A DNA stretch of 64,000 bases from Pseudomonas congelans (GTDB taxonomy: Bacteria; Pseudomonadota; Gammaproteobacteria; Pseudomonadales; Pseudomonadaceae). The DNA lies in contig NZ_FNJH01000003.1 in the NCBI RefSeq assembly GCF_900103225.1, positions 257,986-321,985 on the forward strand, in the 5' to 3' direction. Below are positions 45,201 through 53,455 of this stretch, piece by piece (position 1 is the stretch's first letter; every line of letters starts with the position of its first letter). The notes below the pieces were generated by a model. The model was given only the letters and a program-made list of their open reading frames with translations, was not told the DNA's origin and made no database searches. Position numbers and translations under genes: made by a program.

Positions 45201-46091
45201 GTGGATTCTCGGTTGGATGCTTTTCTGCAGCGCGCCGACGCCGTGCTGGCCCGACTGGAGCCGTTGCTGCCAGCGCTGCGCGAGCCGGTCGACTGGTCGC
45301 AGGCACTGGCCGCGCGCTGGGTGCAAGAAGGCCGCAGCGGTTATCTGATGCCGCTGCAAGTGAGCCTGGATACACGCCTGACCGATCTGATCGGCGTTGA
45401 CCTGCAGCGCGATCAGCTGGGCCGCAATACTCGTCAGTTCATCGACGGGCTGCCTGCCAACCATGCCTTGCTGTGGGGTTCGCGCGGCACCGGCAAGTCG
45501 TCCTTGATCCGCGCTCTGCTGGCCGAGTATGCCCCGGCTGGTCTGCGTCTGATCGAGATCGAACGCGATCACCTGGGCGACTTGCCGCGTGTGGTCGAGC
45601 AACTGCACAAGCTGCCGCAGCGCTTTGTGCTGTTCTGCGATGACCTGTCGTTCGAGTCGGGCGAGGGCGATTATCGCGTGCTCAAAAGTGTACTTGACGG
45701 CTCGCTGGAGCAGGCGCCGGACAACGTGCTGCTGTATGCGACCTCCAATCGTCGTCACCTGGTGCCCGAGAAGGAAAGTGACAACGTCGACTGGAAGCAC
45801 GTTGACGGCGAACTGCACCCCAGTGAGGCCGTCGAAGACAAGATCGCCTTGTCTGACCGGTTCGGACTATGGCTGTCGTTCTATCCGTTCACTCAGGAAC
45901 ATTATCTGAACGTGGTCGAGCACTGGATCACGCAATTGGCGCAAAAAGCCGGATTGCAGTGGCAGCGCGACGAAAATCTGGAGAAAGCCGCGATTCGCTG
46001 GGCAACCGCGCGCGGTAATCGCAATGGCCGCTGTGCCTATCAATTTGCACGTTACTGGGTAGGACTTGAATTGTTGGAGCAACACAGATGA
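45201..46091 (+). CDS. DUF815 AAA-type ATPase
   Basis: A 296-residue P-loop ATPase. Walker A is GSRGTGKSSL (93-102), Walker B FVLFCDDLSF near 142, and sensor-1 YATSNRRHL near 180. DUF815 proteins are widespread in proteobacteria with no settled function. The start is GTG at 45201, supported by AAGGAGA five bases upstream. The stop overlaps the next ATG (ATGA), so it is coupled to msrC. It is divergent from sagS, 85 bases away. Confidence 0.85.
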   Translation: MDSRLDAFLQRADAVLARLEPLLPALREPVDWSQALAARWVQEGRSGYLMPLQVSLDTRLTDLIGVDLQRDQLGRNTRQFIDGLPANHALLWGSRGTGKSSLIRALLAEYAPAGLRLIEIERDHLGDLPRVVEQLHKLPQRFVLFCDDLSFESGEGDYRVLKSVLDGSLEQAPDNVLLYATSNRRHLVPEKESDNVDWKHVDGELHPSEAVEDKIALSDRFGLWLSFYPFTQEHYLNVVEHWITQLAQKAGLQWQRDENLEKAAIRWATARGNRNGRCAYQFARYWVGLELLEQHR

Positions 46092-46570
46092 TTGATTTGC
46101 AAAACACCGGGGCGGGCCTGGACGGCTACGGCCTGCTGACTGCCCAGCTGCAAGCACTGCTGGCCGACGAGCGCGATTTCATCGCCAATGCGGCGCAGTT
46201 TTCGGCGTTTCTCTATACCCAGCTCGACGATCTGAACTGGGCGGGCTTTTACCTCAATCGCAATGAAGAACTGGTGCTGGGGCCGTTTCAAGGGCAGATC
46301 GCCTGCGTACGCATTCCTTTCGGCCGTGGCGTTTGCGGGGCGGCCGCGCAGAGTCGGCAAACCCAGCGCGTTCAGGACGTCCACGAGTTTCCCGGACACA
46401 TTGCCTGCGACAGCGCATCGAACAGCGAGTTGGTGGTGCCATTGATCAAGGAGGGGCGTCTGATCGGGGTGCTGGACCTGGACAGTCCAAGTGTGGGGCG
46501 TTTCAACGAAGAGGATCAGGCAGGGGTCGAGCGTCTTGCGGCTATCTTTCTGGCATCGACCGACTGCTGA
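46088..46570 (+). CDS. msrC: Free methionine-R-sulfoxide reductase (GAF domain)
   Basis: A 160-residue single GAF-domain enzyme that reduces free methionine-R-sulfoxide. The three conserved cysteines are visible in QIACVRIP, GRGVCGAAA and HIACDSASNSELVVP, and WAGFYL precedes them. The four-base overlap with the DUF815 gene implies coupled translation. Together with msrB and gpx it places three oxidant-repair activities within 5 kb. Confidence 0.9.
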   Translation: MIDLQNTGAGLDGYGLLTAQLQALLADERDFIANAAQFSAFLYTQLDDLNWAGFYLNRNEELVLGPFQGQIACVRIPFGRGVCGAAAQSRQTQRVQDVHEFPGHIACDSASNSELVVPLIKEGRLIGVLDLDSPSVGRFNEEDQAGVERLAAIFLASTDC

Positions 46571-46624
46571 GCCGGTCGGCCTGCCGCTGCCCGGAGCACA
46601 ATTCCGGCAGCGGCGGGGCGGTCA

Positions 46625-47395
46625 TCAATCGTAGATGACTTTCTTTTTCCATTCCGATTCGGTGTCGTCCTGCTTCAGGCCTTCGGTCAGTGCGTTGTCG
46701 TCGTCTTCGGTCGGTGCGGTATTGGTCAACACCACCGAATTGGCACGGGCCAGTTGTTTTTCCATCGCCAGCAGTTGCTGCTGATAAGTGACCGGGTCAG
46801 GCTGGTTGCGCAAATACTGTACGCCGCGTTCGAATGCCAGACGTGCCTGACCCGGTTGATCCTGCGAAAGTGCGGTCTGGCCAAGGTTGTTGAAGAATTC
46901 GATGTGCAGATTGACCAGAATCGTACGGATTTCACGGATCCAGTGTTTAGCCTCGCTGGTCTGCAGAAAACCGTCATGCGCAGCGCGAGTCACCTGACCG
47001 TGCAGGGCTTCCAGCAGAAAGCGCACGTCCTTGGCCTTGGCTTCGGTCTGGATCGGTGTGACCGGGTTGGGTATATCGATGCCTTCGCCTTTGGCAATCT
47101 GCTGTTCCAGTTCGCCGATGCGATGCTTGAGCTGAGCGTTGCCTTTCTCCATGTTCAGCATACGCTGCACGACGTTCAGCTCCAGTCGTGTCAGCAACAG
47201 CTTCAAGGCGGGGGACATCAACTGGCCCGGGAATACTTCGGTGATCTCGCTGCAGCGACGCAGGCGATCCCCGAGTTCGACCTTGGTACGAGCCTTTTCC
47301 AGTTTGCCGTTTTCAGCGACGTGATTCAGGTAGCCGATCGCGATGAGCAGTGCGATACCTGCTACTACCATCAGCGTGATCATGAGTGGAGTCAC
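46625..47395 (-). CDS. Hypothetical membrane-anchored coiled-coil protein
   Basis: A 256-residue protein with one N-terminal helix (about residues 4-23), a cytoplasmic coiled coil (80-105, LNMEKGNAQLKHRIGELEQQI) and a helical, TPR-like region (115-220) ending in an acidic tail. No enzyme motif and no family I can name; pseudomonads keep such a gene next to the Glu/Gly tRNA genes. The ATG at 47395 gives a clean signal anchor. It is convergent with msrC. Confidence 0.75.
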   Translation of the reverse strand: MTPLMITLMVVAGIALLIAIGYLNHVAENGKLEKARTKVELGDRLRRCSEITEVFPGQLMSPALKLLLTRLELNVVQRMLNMEKGNAQLKHRIGELEQQIAKGEGIDIPNPVTPIQTEAKAKDVRFLLEALHGQVTRAAHDGFLQTSEAKHWIREIRTILVNLHIEFFNNLGQTALSQDQPGQARLAFERGVQYLRNQPDPVTYQQQLLAMEKQLARANSVVLTNTAPTEDDDNALTEGLKQDDTESEWKKKVIYD

Positions 47396-47595
47396 TGTGC
47401 AAACCTCATTTGTTCAATTAGTTTTAGTGCGAGTGTAGTGGCTAAGCACTACTGCGCATAGATGTCCCTCTCGGAGTTTGTCGGCATCTCTTCTATATAG
47501 ATTAGGAGAGATTCGTCAGTCGGGCGCCCGGCGACGGTCGGTCAGCGTCCGAACGGCAGCGAAGTTATTGATTTCAATAAATTTTCACATGGGGG

Positions 47596-47624
47596 TTGAC
47601 GACCCCTCAATCCATCCATAGAAT
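47596..47624 (+). promoter_or_regulatory. Promoter of the tRNA-Glu/tRNA-Gly operon
   Basis: TTGACG (47596-47601), 17-base spacer, TAGAAT (47619-47624), followed by the GC-rich discriminator GCGCGCC. This is a near-consensus sigma-70 promoter of the stringently controlled stable-RNA type, 64 bases before the first tRNA. Confidence 0.85.
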
Positions 47625-47687
47625 GCGCGCCACTTACAGCGTAAAGCACACAGCGTAGCGCAAATAAGTAGTGAATGTTGTACGTGT

Positions 47688-47763
47688 GTCCCCTTCGTCT
47701 AGTGGCCTAGGACACCGCCCTTTCACGGCGGTAACAGGGGTTCGAGTCCCCTAGGGGACGCCA
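47688..47763 (+). tRNA. tRNA-Glu (anticodon TTC), copy 1
   Basis: A 76-base cloverleaf with encoded CCA. Acceptor GTCCCCT/AGGGGAC, anticodon stem CCGCC/GGCGG with loop CTTTCAC and TTC at 47722-47724, and T-loop GGGGTTCGAGTCCCC are all paired. Confidence 0.97.
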
Positions 47764-47765
47764 TT

Positions 47766-47841
<76 letters not shown>

Positions 47842-47941
47842 ATTTTAAGCAGCTTTGCCTCAGGGCAGGGTTGAGTGAAACCAGAACACGTCTTCGGATG
47901 ATGTCTGGAACTGAAACACACACCATTGTGTTTCAGGCAGT

Positions 47942-48017
47942 GTCCCCTTCGTCTAGTGGCCTAGGACACCGCCCTTTCACGGCGGTAACAGGGGTTCGAG
48001 TCCCCTAGGGGACGCCA
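47942..48017 (+). tRNA. tRNA-Glu (anticodon TTC), copy 2
   Basis: Identical in sequence to the copy at 47688-47763, including the preceding GT and the encoded CCA. It follows a 100-base spacer after tRNA-Gly copy 1. Confidence 0.97.
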
Positions 48018-48021
48018 TATT

Positions 48022-48097
<76 letters not shown>

Positions 48098-48104
48098 AAT
48101 TCAC

Positions 48105-48136
48105 AAAAACGCCGCTCAACAGAGCGGCGTTTTTGT
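48105..48136 (+). terminator. tRNA operon terminator
   Basis: A 12-base stem AAAACGCCGCTC/GAGCGGCGTTTT (48106-48117 with 48122-48133) with an AACA loop and T-rich tail, 8 bases after the last tRNA. Confidence 0.93.
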
Positions 48137-48177
48137 TTGTGCGTTTTAACTTCAGATGTTTTAACGTCATGTAAAAG

Positions 48178-48204
48178 AACGCCGCTTTAAAGGCGGCGTT
48201 TTTT
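48178..48204. terminator. Bidirectional terminator between tRNAs and pirin gene
   Basis: AACGCCGC/GCGGCGTT stem with TTTAAAG loop; T6 on the plus side and a T-rich run on the minus side. It stands four bases past the pirin stop and shares its stem sequence with the tRNA terminator 70 bases away. Confidence 0.87.
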
Positions 48205-48208
48205 CATC

Positions 48209-48937
48209 TCAGGCTCTGGGCATCTGCGGCAATTCATTTGGCCGCATGTCGAACACCAACACCTCTGCGTCAACCCCTGCGCTCAGGCTCAGAGTCTGTT
48301 CGTCGCGTACACGCACGCCATCCCCTTCACCCAGCTGCTCGCCATTGAGCATCACACTGCCACGGGCAACGTGCACATAGGCATAACGGTTGGCTGCCAG
48401 CTCCAAGGTCGCGGTTTCATCGCCATCGAACAGGCCGGCATACACGCGAGCGTCCTGGCGCACCTTGAGCGCGCCGTTCTCGCCTTCTGGCGAGATGATC
48501 AACTGCAGGCGACCGCGTTTCTGCTCGGGGCTGAAATGCTTCTCCTGGTAGTTGGGCGTCGCGCCTGCAACATTTGGCACGATCCAGATCTGCAGAAAAT
48601 GCACACCCTCGGTGTGCGAGTGGTTGAACTCGCTATGTGCCACGCCGGTGCCCGCGCTCATCAACTGCACGTCGCCGGGACGGATCACCGAGCCGGTGCC
48701 CAGCGTATCCTTGTGCTCCAGCGCGCCTTCCAACACGTAGGAAAAAATCTCCATGTCCCGATGCGGGTGCTGGCCGAAACCTTTGCCGGCACTGACGCGG
48801 TCGTCGTTGATCACCAGCAGGTCGGAAAAGCCCTGTTCCTGCGGGTTACGGTAGCCGGCAAAGGAAAAGGTGTGAAAGGATTTCAACCAGCCATGGTCGG
48901 CTGCACCACGATCGGAGGCTTTGCGAAGAGTCAGCAT
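48209..48937 (-). CDS. Pirin-family cupin protein (YhhW-like)
   Basis: A 242-residue bicupin of the pirin family, with the metal site in the N-terminal cupin: FGQHPHRDMEI histidines near residue 58, then HSEFNHSHTEGVHFLQIW with a further histidine and glutamate. E. coli YhhW shows quercetin 2,3-dioxygenase activity; other pirins are redox regulators, so the role is open. The ATG at 48937 has the usual MLTLRKASDRG start. It is divergent from a LysR gene (184 bases), a common pairing in Proteobacteria that suggests regulation by it. Confidence 0.88.
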   Translation of the reverse strand: MLTLRKASDRGAADHGWLKSFHTFSFAGYRNPQEQGFSDLLVINDDRVSAGKGFGQHPHRDMEIFSYVLEGALEHKDTLGTGSVIRPGDVQLMSAGTGVAHSEFNHSHTEGVHFLQIWIVPNVAGATPNYQEKHFSPEQKRGRLQLIISPEGENGALKVRQDARVYAGLFDGDETATLELAANRYAYVHVARGSVMLNGEQLGEGDGVRVRDEQTLSLSAGVDAEVLVFDMRPNELPQMPRA

Positions 48938-49121
48938 GATTCTTTCTCCATCTATCGACGCTGCACATTCAGCAATCGATCACGTAGGAAGAAGAGTACG
49001 GCTTATCGACTGTCGCAATAAGTAGCTGAAATATGAATGACTGTCTCTCTGAGGTTGACAGTAGGTCGCGCTACGTTACGCTCCACCGAACGCCATTCAG
49101 CGCTTGATCAGGTCGCAACAC

Positions 49122-50030
49122 ATGAACCCTTTCGAAGACATGCGGATGTTCTGCCAGGTGATGGAGTCCGGCAGCCTGACTGCCGCATCCGACAAGCTGG
49201 GCCTGTCCAAACAGTTTGTCAGTCGTCGTCTGATGCAACTGGAGGAGCGGCTGGGCGTACGCCTGCTCAACCGTTCGACGCGACGTCTGGACGTCACGCC
49301 GTTGGGCCAGAGTTACTACGAATCGGCCCTGCGTCTGCTGGCTGAGCTGGAGCAGGTGGAGCAGGGGATCACCGGGCAAAACCACGAACCGCGCGGCACC
49401 CTGCGCGTAAGTGCGCCGCTGTCGTTTGCCGTTACCCACCTGGCCTGCCTGCTGCCGCTGTTTTTGCAGCGCTATCGCGACGTGGCAGTAGAAGTCGATC
49501 TGAGTGATCGTCCGGTGGACGTGATCAGTGAAGGTTACGACCTGGTACTGCGTATCGGCGTGCTTGAAGACTCCAGCCTGATCGCCCGGCGCATTGCCTC
49601 GATCGACCGGGTGTACTGCGCCAGTCCGGTGTACCTGGCCGAGCGCGGCATACCGCAAAAACCCGAAGACCTGCACGCCCACGATTGCCTGCCCTATGGC
49701 CACAGCCGTCAAGCGCAGTGGCGTTTCCAACGGCAGGACAAGCCGTTGACCCTCAATGTCAGCGGGCGCATGCGTGCCAATAATGGCGAGCTGCTGAGGG
49801 AGTCGGCGATTGCCGGTTTGGGCATCACCTATTTGCCGACCTTTATTGTCGGTGCCGCGCTGCGCGACGGCAGCCTGGTGCGGGTGCTGGACAACCTGCG
49901 TCCCGAGCCACTGACGCTGTCAGCGGTTTATCCGCAACACCGTCAGGCCTCGCGACCGGTGCAGGCATTCATCGAGTTCCTGCGCGAGCGTCTGGAATCG
50001 GGTATTGAGCTGAATGATCCGCAAGCTTGA
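49122..50030 (+). CDS. LysR-family regulator, divergent from pirin
   Basis: A 302-residue regulator. The N-terminal HTH (FCQVMESGSLTAASDKLGLSKQFVSRRLMQLEERL region) and effector domain of the CrgA/AaeR type are complete (SAPLSFAVTHLACLLPLFLQRY, SEGYDLVLRIG). Members of this group often control a neighbouring quinone or electrophile response gene, here most simply the divergent pirin. The start at 49122 is the ATG nearest the HTH; an ATG at 49104 is possible. Confidence 0.87.
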   Translation: MNPFEDMRMFCQVMESGSLTAASDKLGLSKQFVSRRLMQLEERLGVRLLNRSTRRLDVTPLGQSYYESALRLLAELEQVEQGITGQNHEPRGTLRVSAPLSFAVTHLACLLPLFLQRYRDVAVEVDLSDRPVDVISEGYDLVLRIGVLEDSSLIARRIASIDRVYCASPVYLAERGIPQKPEDLHAHDCLPYGHSRQAQWRFQRQDKPLTLNVSGRMRANNGELLRESAIAGLGITYLPTFIVGAALRDGSLVRVLDNLRPEPLTLSAVYPQHRQASRPVQAFIEFLRERLESGIELNDPQA

Positions 50031-50168
50031 AGCAAGCTGATGATCACCCTGTTGATGATTAATTTGCATCTTAGGCTAGAACAAAAATGAATTTAGCTAA
50101 TTTTTACCCTGGTGTTAGGGTCGTTGCCGATCATTTCGATTTGCCCGATGCCTGTGGAGAACATACCT

Positions 50169-51140
50169 GTGCCAACGACCCTCATCCGCTGGAGCCAACG
50201 CTTGCTGAAGGGGCTGGTGCTGAGCCTTGTGGCCTCGCTCGATATCCAGTCGGCCAATCTGATCGTCGGCGATCAGAGCTACAGCGCCCGCACCGTGATG
50301 GAAGCCGCCGGGGTGCTCAAAGATTTGCCTTACGAACTTGAATGGAAGCAGTTCACTGCAGGCTCGCCGGTCGCCGAGGCCTTGAACGTCGGCAGCCTGG
50401 ATATTGGCTTGCTAGGCGATTCGCCTGCGCTGTTCATGGGCGCGCTGGGCGCTCCGATCAAGGTCATCGGTGTGTCGCGACAGAACCTCGACGGCGTTGC
50501 CATCGTTGTGCGCAAGGACTCGCCGATCAAGACCGTGGCGGATCTGGCGGGCAAGAAGGTCGCCATCTGGAAAGGTTCGTTCAGCCAGCAACTGATGCTC
50601 ACCGCACTGGACAAGGCTGGTGTCGCCCGCGATGCCGTTGACTATCGCTACCTCAGCGCACTGGATTCCTCCCATGCGCTGGACGGCGGTTCGGTGGATG
50701 CGATTGCCACCTGGGAACCCTACGTCACCCAGCAGGAACGACAGGGTGCTCGGATTATCGCGACTGCCGAGGGCCTGATTCCAGCGCAAAGCTTCATCGT
50801 CGCCAACGATCAGGCCATCAAGGACAAGCGTGCGCAGATCAGCGATTTCCTGCAGCGCCTGCAGGCCGCCCGCGCCTGGTCGGTCAGTGATCCGCAGCAC
50901 AATGAACGCTACGCCAACGCCTGGTCCGCGCTGACCAAGGCCGATGCCGAGGTAGCACGCCGCTGGTTTTCCCGTGCTCAGGTGGTAGTCGTGCCGATCA
51001 CTGCGCAAGTGGTGGCTGGTGCGCAGCAAACCATCGATTTTTTCAACAACGCGGGGCTGACCAAGCGTTATCCTGCTGCCAGCGTGTTTGACGAGTCGTT
51101 CAGTTCAGCGCTGGCCGATCAGGCGCAGGCAGCGCGCTGA
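50169..51140 (+). CDS. Periplasmic aliphatic-sulfonate-type substrate-binding protein 1
   Basis: A 323-residue SsuA/TauA-like binding protein. Residues 1-27 form a signal peptide with a basic start (RWSQRLLKGLVLSLVASL). The mature part follows the family pattern: YELEWKQFTAGSPVAEALNVGSLDIG, GVSRQNLDGVAIVVRKDSPIKTVADLAGKKVA, and AIATWEPYVTQQE, the ligand-contact segment. The start is taken as GTG at 50169 with GGAGA eight bases upstream; ATG at 50148 is an alternative. No permease is adjacent; the molybdoenzyme gene follows after 38 bases. Confidence 0.85.
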   Translation: MPTTLIRWSQRLLKGLVLSLVASLDIQSANLIVGDQSYSARTVMEAAGVLKDLPYELEWKQFTAGSPVAEALNVGSLDIGLLGDSPALFMGALGAPIKVIGVSRQNLDGVAIVVRKDSPIKTVADLAGKKVAIWKGSFSQQLMLTALDKAGVARDAVDYRYLSALDSSHALDGGSVDAIATWEPYVTQQERQGARIIATAEGLIPAQSFIVANDQAIKDKRAQISDFLQRLQAARAWSVSDPQHNERYANAWSALTKADAEVARRWFSRAQVVVVPITAQVVAGAQQTIDFFNNAGLTKRYPAASVFDESFSSALADQAQAAR

Positions 51141-51178
51141 CCGAGCGCCTGCCACTGTGCTATCCGGGAGCCTTCAAC

Positions 51179-53449
51179 ATGAGTTTCACATCATTGCACT
51201 GGGGCGCTTACCGCCCACAGGTCAAGGACGGCAAGCTGATCGGACTGTTGCCAGCAGAATGGGACAAGGATCCGTCTCCGATCGGCGATTCGGTTGCCGG
51301 CGCCATTACCTCGCCGACCCGCATCAGGCGCCCGGCGATACGCCGCAGTTTTCTTCAGCAAGCCGGTGGACGACCCGATCTGCGTGGTCAGGAGCCGTTC
51401 ATCGAGGTTTCCTGGGAGGTCGCGCTGGATCTGGTCGCCAGCGAGTTGCAGCGAGTCCGGCACGAGCATGGCAATCAGGCGATCTTCGGTGGTAGCTACG
51501 GCTGGGGCAGCGCGGGGCGTTTTCATCACGCGCAAAGCCAGCTGCATCGCTTCCTCAACTGCATTGGCGGTTATGTGTTCAGCACCGACAGCTACAGCCT
51601 GGGTGCCGGGCGGGTGCTGATGCCGCACATCGTCGGCAACATGGACTGGCTGTTGGCGGCACATACCTCCTGGAAAAACCTCGCCGAGCATTGCGAGCTG
51701 TTCGTCGCGTTCGGCGGCTTGCCCGCCAAGAATGCGCAGACCAGCCCCGGTGGTGCCAGCGACCATCTGCTGGTCGATGCGCTGCAACGCATGTCCGACG
51801 CGGGCGTGCAGTTCGTCAACGTCAGCCCGCTGCGTGACGATCTGGTTGGCCCGACGCATAACCAGTGGCTGGCGGTACGTCCCGGCAGCGACACGGCGTT
51901 GATGATGGCGCTGTCCTGGGTACTGATCAGCGAAGGGTTGCACAACGAGGATTTCGTCCAGCGCTATACCGTGGGCTATGCGCGTTTTCGCGATTATCTG
52001 CTGGGCCACACTGATGGCCAGCCGAAAGACCCGCGCTGGGCCGAGGCGCTGACCGATATTCCTGCGCAGCAGATTGTCGAGCTGGCACGGCGCATGGCCA
52101 GCAAGCGCACCATGATCAACGTCGCCTATTCATTGCAGCGTTCGCTGCACGGTGAGCAACCGTTCTGGATGACGGTGACCCTGGCCGCGCTGTTGGGCCA
52201 GATCGGTTTGCCCGGTGCCGGTTTTGGCCTGGGTTACGGCTGCATGAACAACACCGGCAGTGGCCGCAAGGCGTTCTCGGGGCCACGCTTTTCCCAGGGC
52301 GGCAACCCGGTCATGGACTTCATTCCAGTCGCGCGGGTCACGGATATGCTGCTCAATCCCGGCACACCCTTCGATTACAACGGGCAACAGCGCACGTACC
52401 CGGACATTCGCCTGGTGTACTGGGCGGGTGGCAATATCTTTCACCACCATCAGGATCTCAATCGGCTGCTGGAGGCGTGGCAGCGGCCGCAAACCATCAT
52501 TGTCCACGAGCAGTTCTGGACCGCCCAGGCACGCTATGCCGACATCGTACTGCCGGCCACCACGGCCCTGGAGCGCGATGACATTGGCAGTTCGGCCTCC
52601 GACCGTTTCATGATCGCCATGCAGCAGGCGATCGAACCCGTAGGGGAGTCGCGTGACGACTACTCGATTCTGGCCGCGCTGGCCGAGCGGCTGGGTGTGG
52701 CCCAGGCGTTTACCGAAGGTCGGGATGCCCGGGAATGGCTGCGCTTTATCTATGACGAGTCTCGGCAGCGGGCCGAAACGTTTGGCATCACCCTGCCGGA
52801 TTTCGAGCAGTTCTGGCGTGACGGTGTACTGGAAATAGACTATCCGCACACCGACAACGTACTGCTTGAATCCTTTCGCCATGACCCTGACGCGCATCCG
52901 CTGCCGACGCCGTCCGGACGCATCGAAATTTTCTCCGAACGCATTGCAGGCTTTGGCTATGCCGATTGTCCCGGTCACCCGGTGTGGCTGGAGAAGCCTG
53001 TGCCGACCCACGCGCTGCACCTGCTGTCCAACCAGCCGAAAACCCGTCTGCACAGCCAGTACGACCACGGCAGTTACAGTCGCTCCTCGAAAATTCAGGC
53101 GCGCGAGCCGCTGACCCTCAACCCGCTGGATGCTCGCGCACGCGGACTGGTCGATGGCGATGTGGTCAAGGTTTTCAACGAGCGGGGCGCGTTTCTGGCC
53201 GGGGTGATCGTGTCGGATGGCATTCGTCCCGGCGTAGTGCAGATAGCCACCGGAGCCTGGTTCGATCCGCTGGTGCATGGCGAGCGAGGCAGTCTGGAAA
53301 AGCACGGCAACCCGAATGTGATCACCGAAGATGTGGGCGCCTCCAGCCTGTCGCAGGGCTGTTCAGCGCAGACGGCAACGGTGGAGATCGTCAAATGGGA
53401 TCAGGATCTGCCGCCGGTGACGGCGTTCGAACCGCCGTCACTGCTCTGA
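51179..53449 (+). CDS. Molybdopterin oxidoreductase (BisC-like sulfoxide reductase)
   Basis: A 756-residue DMSO-reductase-family enzyme. It lacks both a Tat signal and the N-terminal iron-sulfur cysteines, so it is most like cytoplasmic biotin or methionine sulfoxide reductase BisC. The Mo-ligand serine is probably S140 in STDSYSLGAGRV. Pterin contacts are in FGGSYGWGSAGRFHHAQ, GGLPAKNAQ, WAGGNIFHHHQDLNRL, and the C-terminal HLLSNQPKTRLHSQYDHG. In this cluster it may reduce an S- or N-oxide before desulfurisation; the actual substrate is unknown. GGGAG precedes the ATG at 51179. It is convergent with the flavoprotein gene. Confidence 0.88.
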   Translation: MSFTSLHWGAYRPQVKDGKLIGLLPAEWDKDPSPIGDSVAGAITSPTRIRRPAIRRSFLQQAGGRPDLRGQEPFIEVSWEVALDLVASELQRVRHEHGNQAIFGGSYGWGSAGRFHHAQSQLHRFLNCIGGYVFSTDSYSLGAGRVLMPHIVGNMDWLLAAHTSWKNLAEHCELFVAFGGLPAKNAQTSPGGASDHLLVDALQRMSDAGVQFVNVSPLRDDLVGPTHNQWLAVRPGSDTALMMALSWVLISEGLHNEDFVQRYTVGYARFRDYLLGHTDGQPKDPRWAEALTDIPAQQIVELARRMASKRTMINVAYSLQRSLHGEQPFWMTVTLAALLGQIGLPGAGFGLGYGCMNNTGSGRKAFSGPRFSQGGNPVMDFIPVARVTDMLLNPGTPFDYNGQQRTYPDIRLVYWAGGNIFHHHQDLNRLLEAWQRPQTIIVHEQFWTAQARYADIVLPATTALERDDIGSSASDRFMIAMQQAIEPVGESRDDYSILAALAERLGVAQAFTEGRDAREWLRFIYDESRQRAETFGITLPDFEQFWRDGVLEIDYPHTDNVLLESFRHDPDAHPLPTPSGRIEIFSERIAGFGYADCPGHPVWLEKPVPTHALHLLSNQPKTRLHSQYDHGSYSRSSKIQAREPLTLNPLDARARGLVDGDVVKVFNERGAFLAGVIVSDGIRPGVVQIATGAWFDPLVHGERGSLEKHGNPNVITEDVGASSLSQGCSAQTATVEIVKWDQDLPPVTAFEPPSLL

Positions 53450-53455
53450 CGCGGT

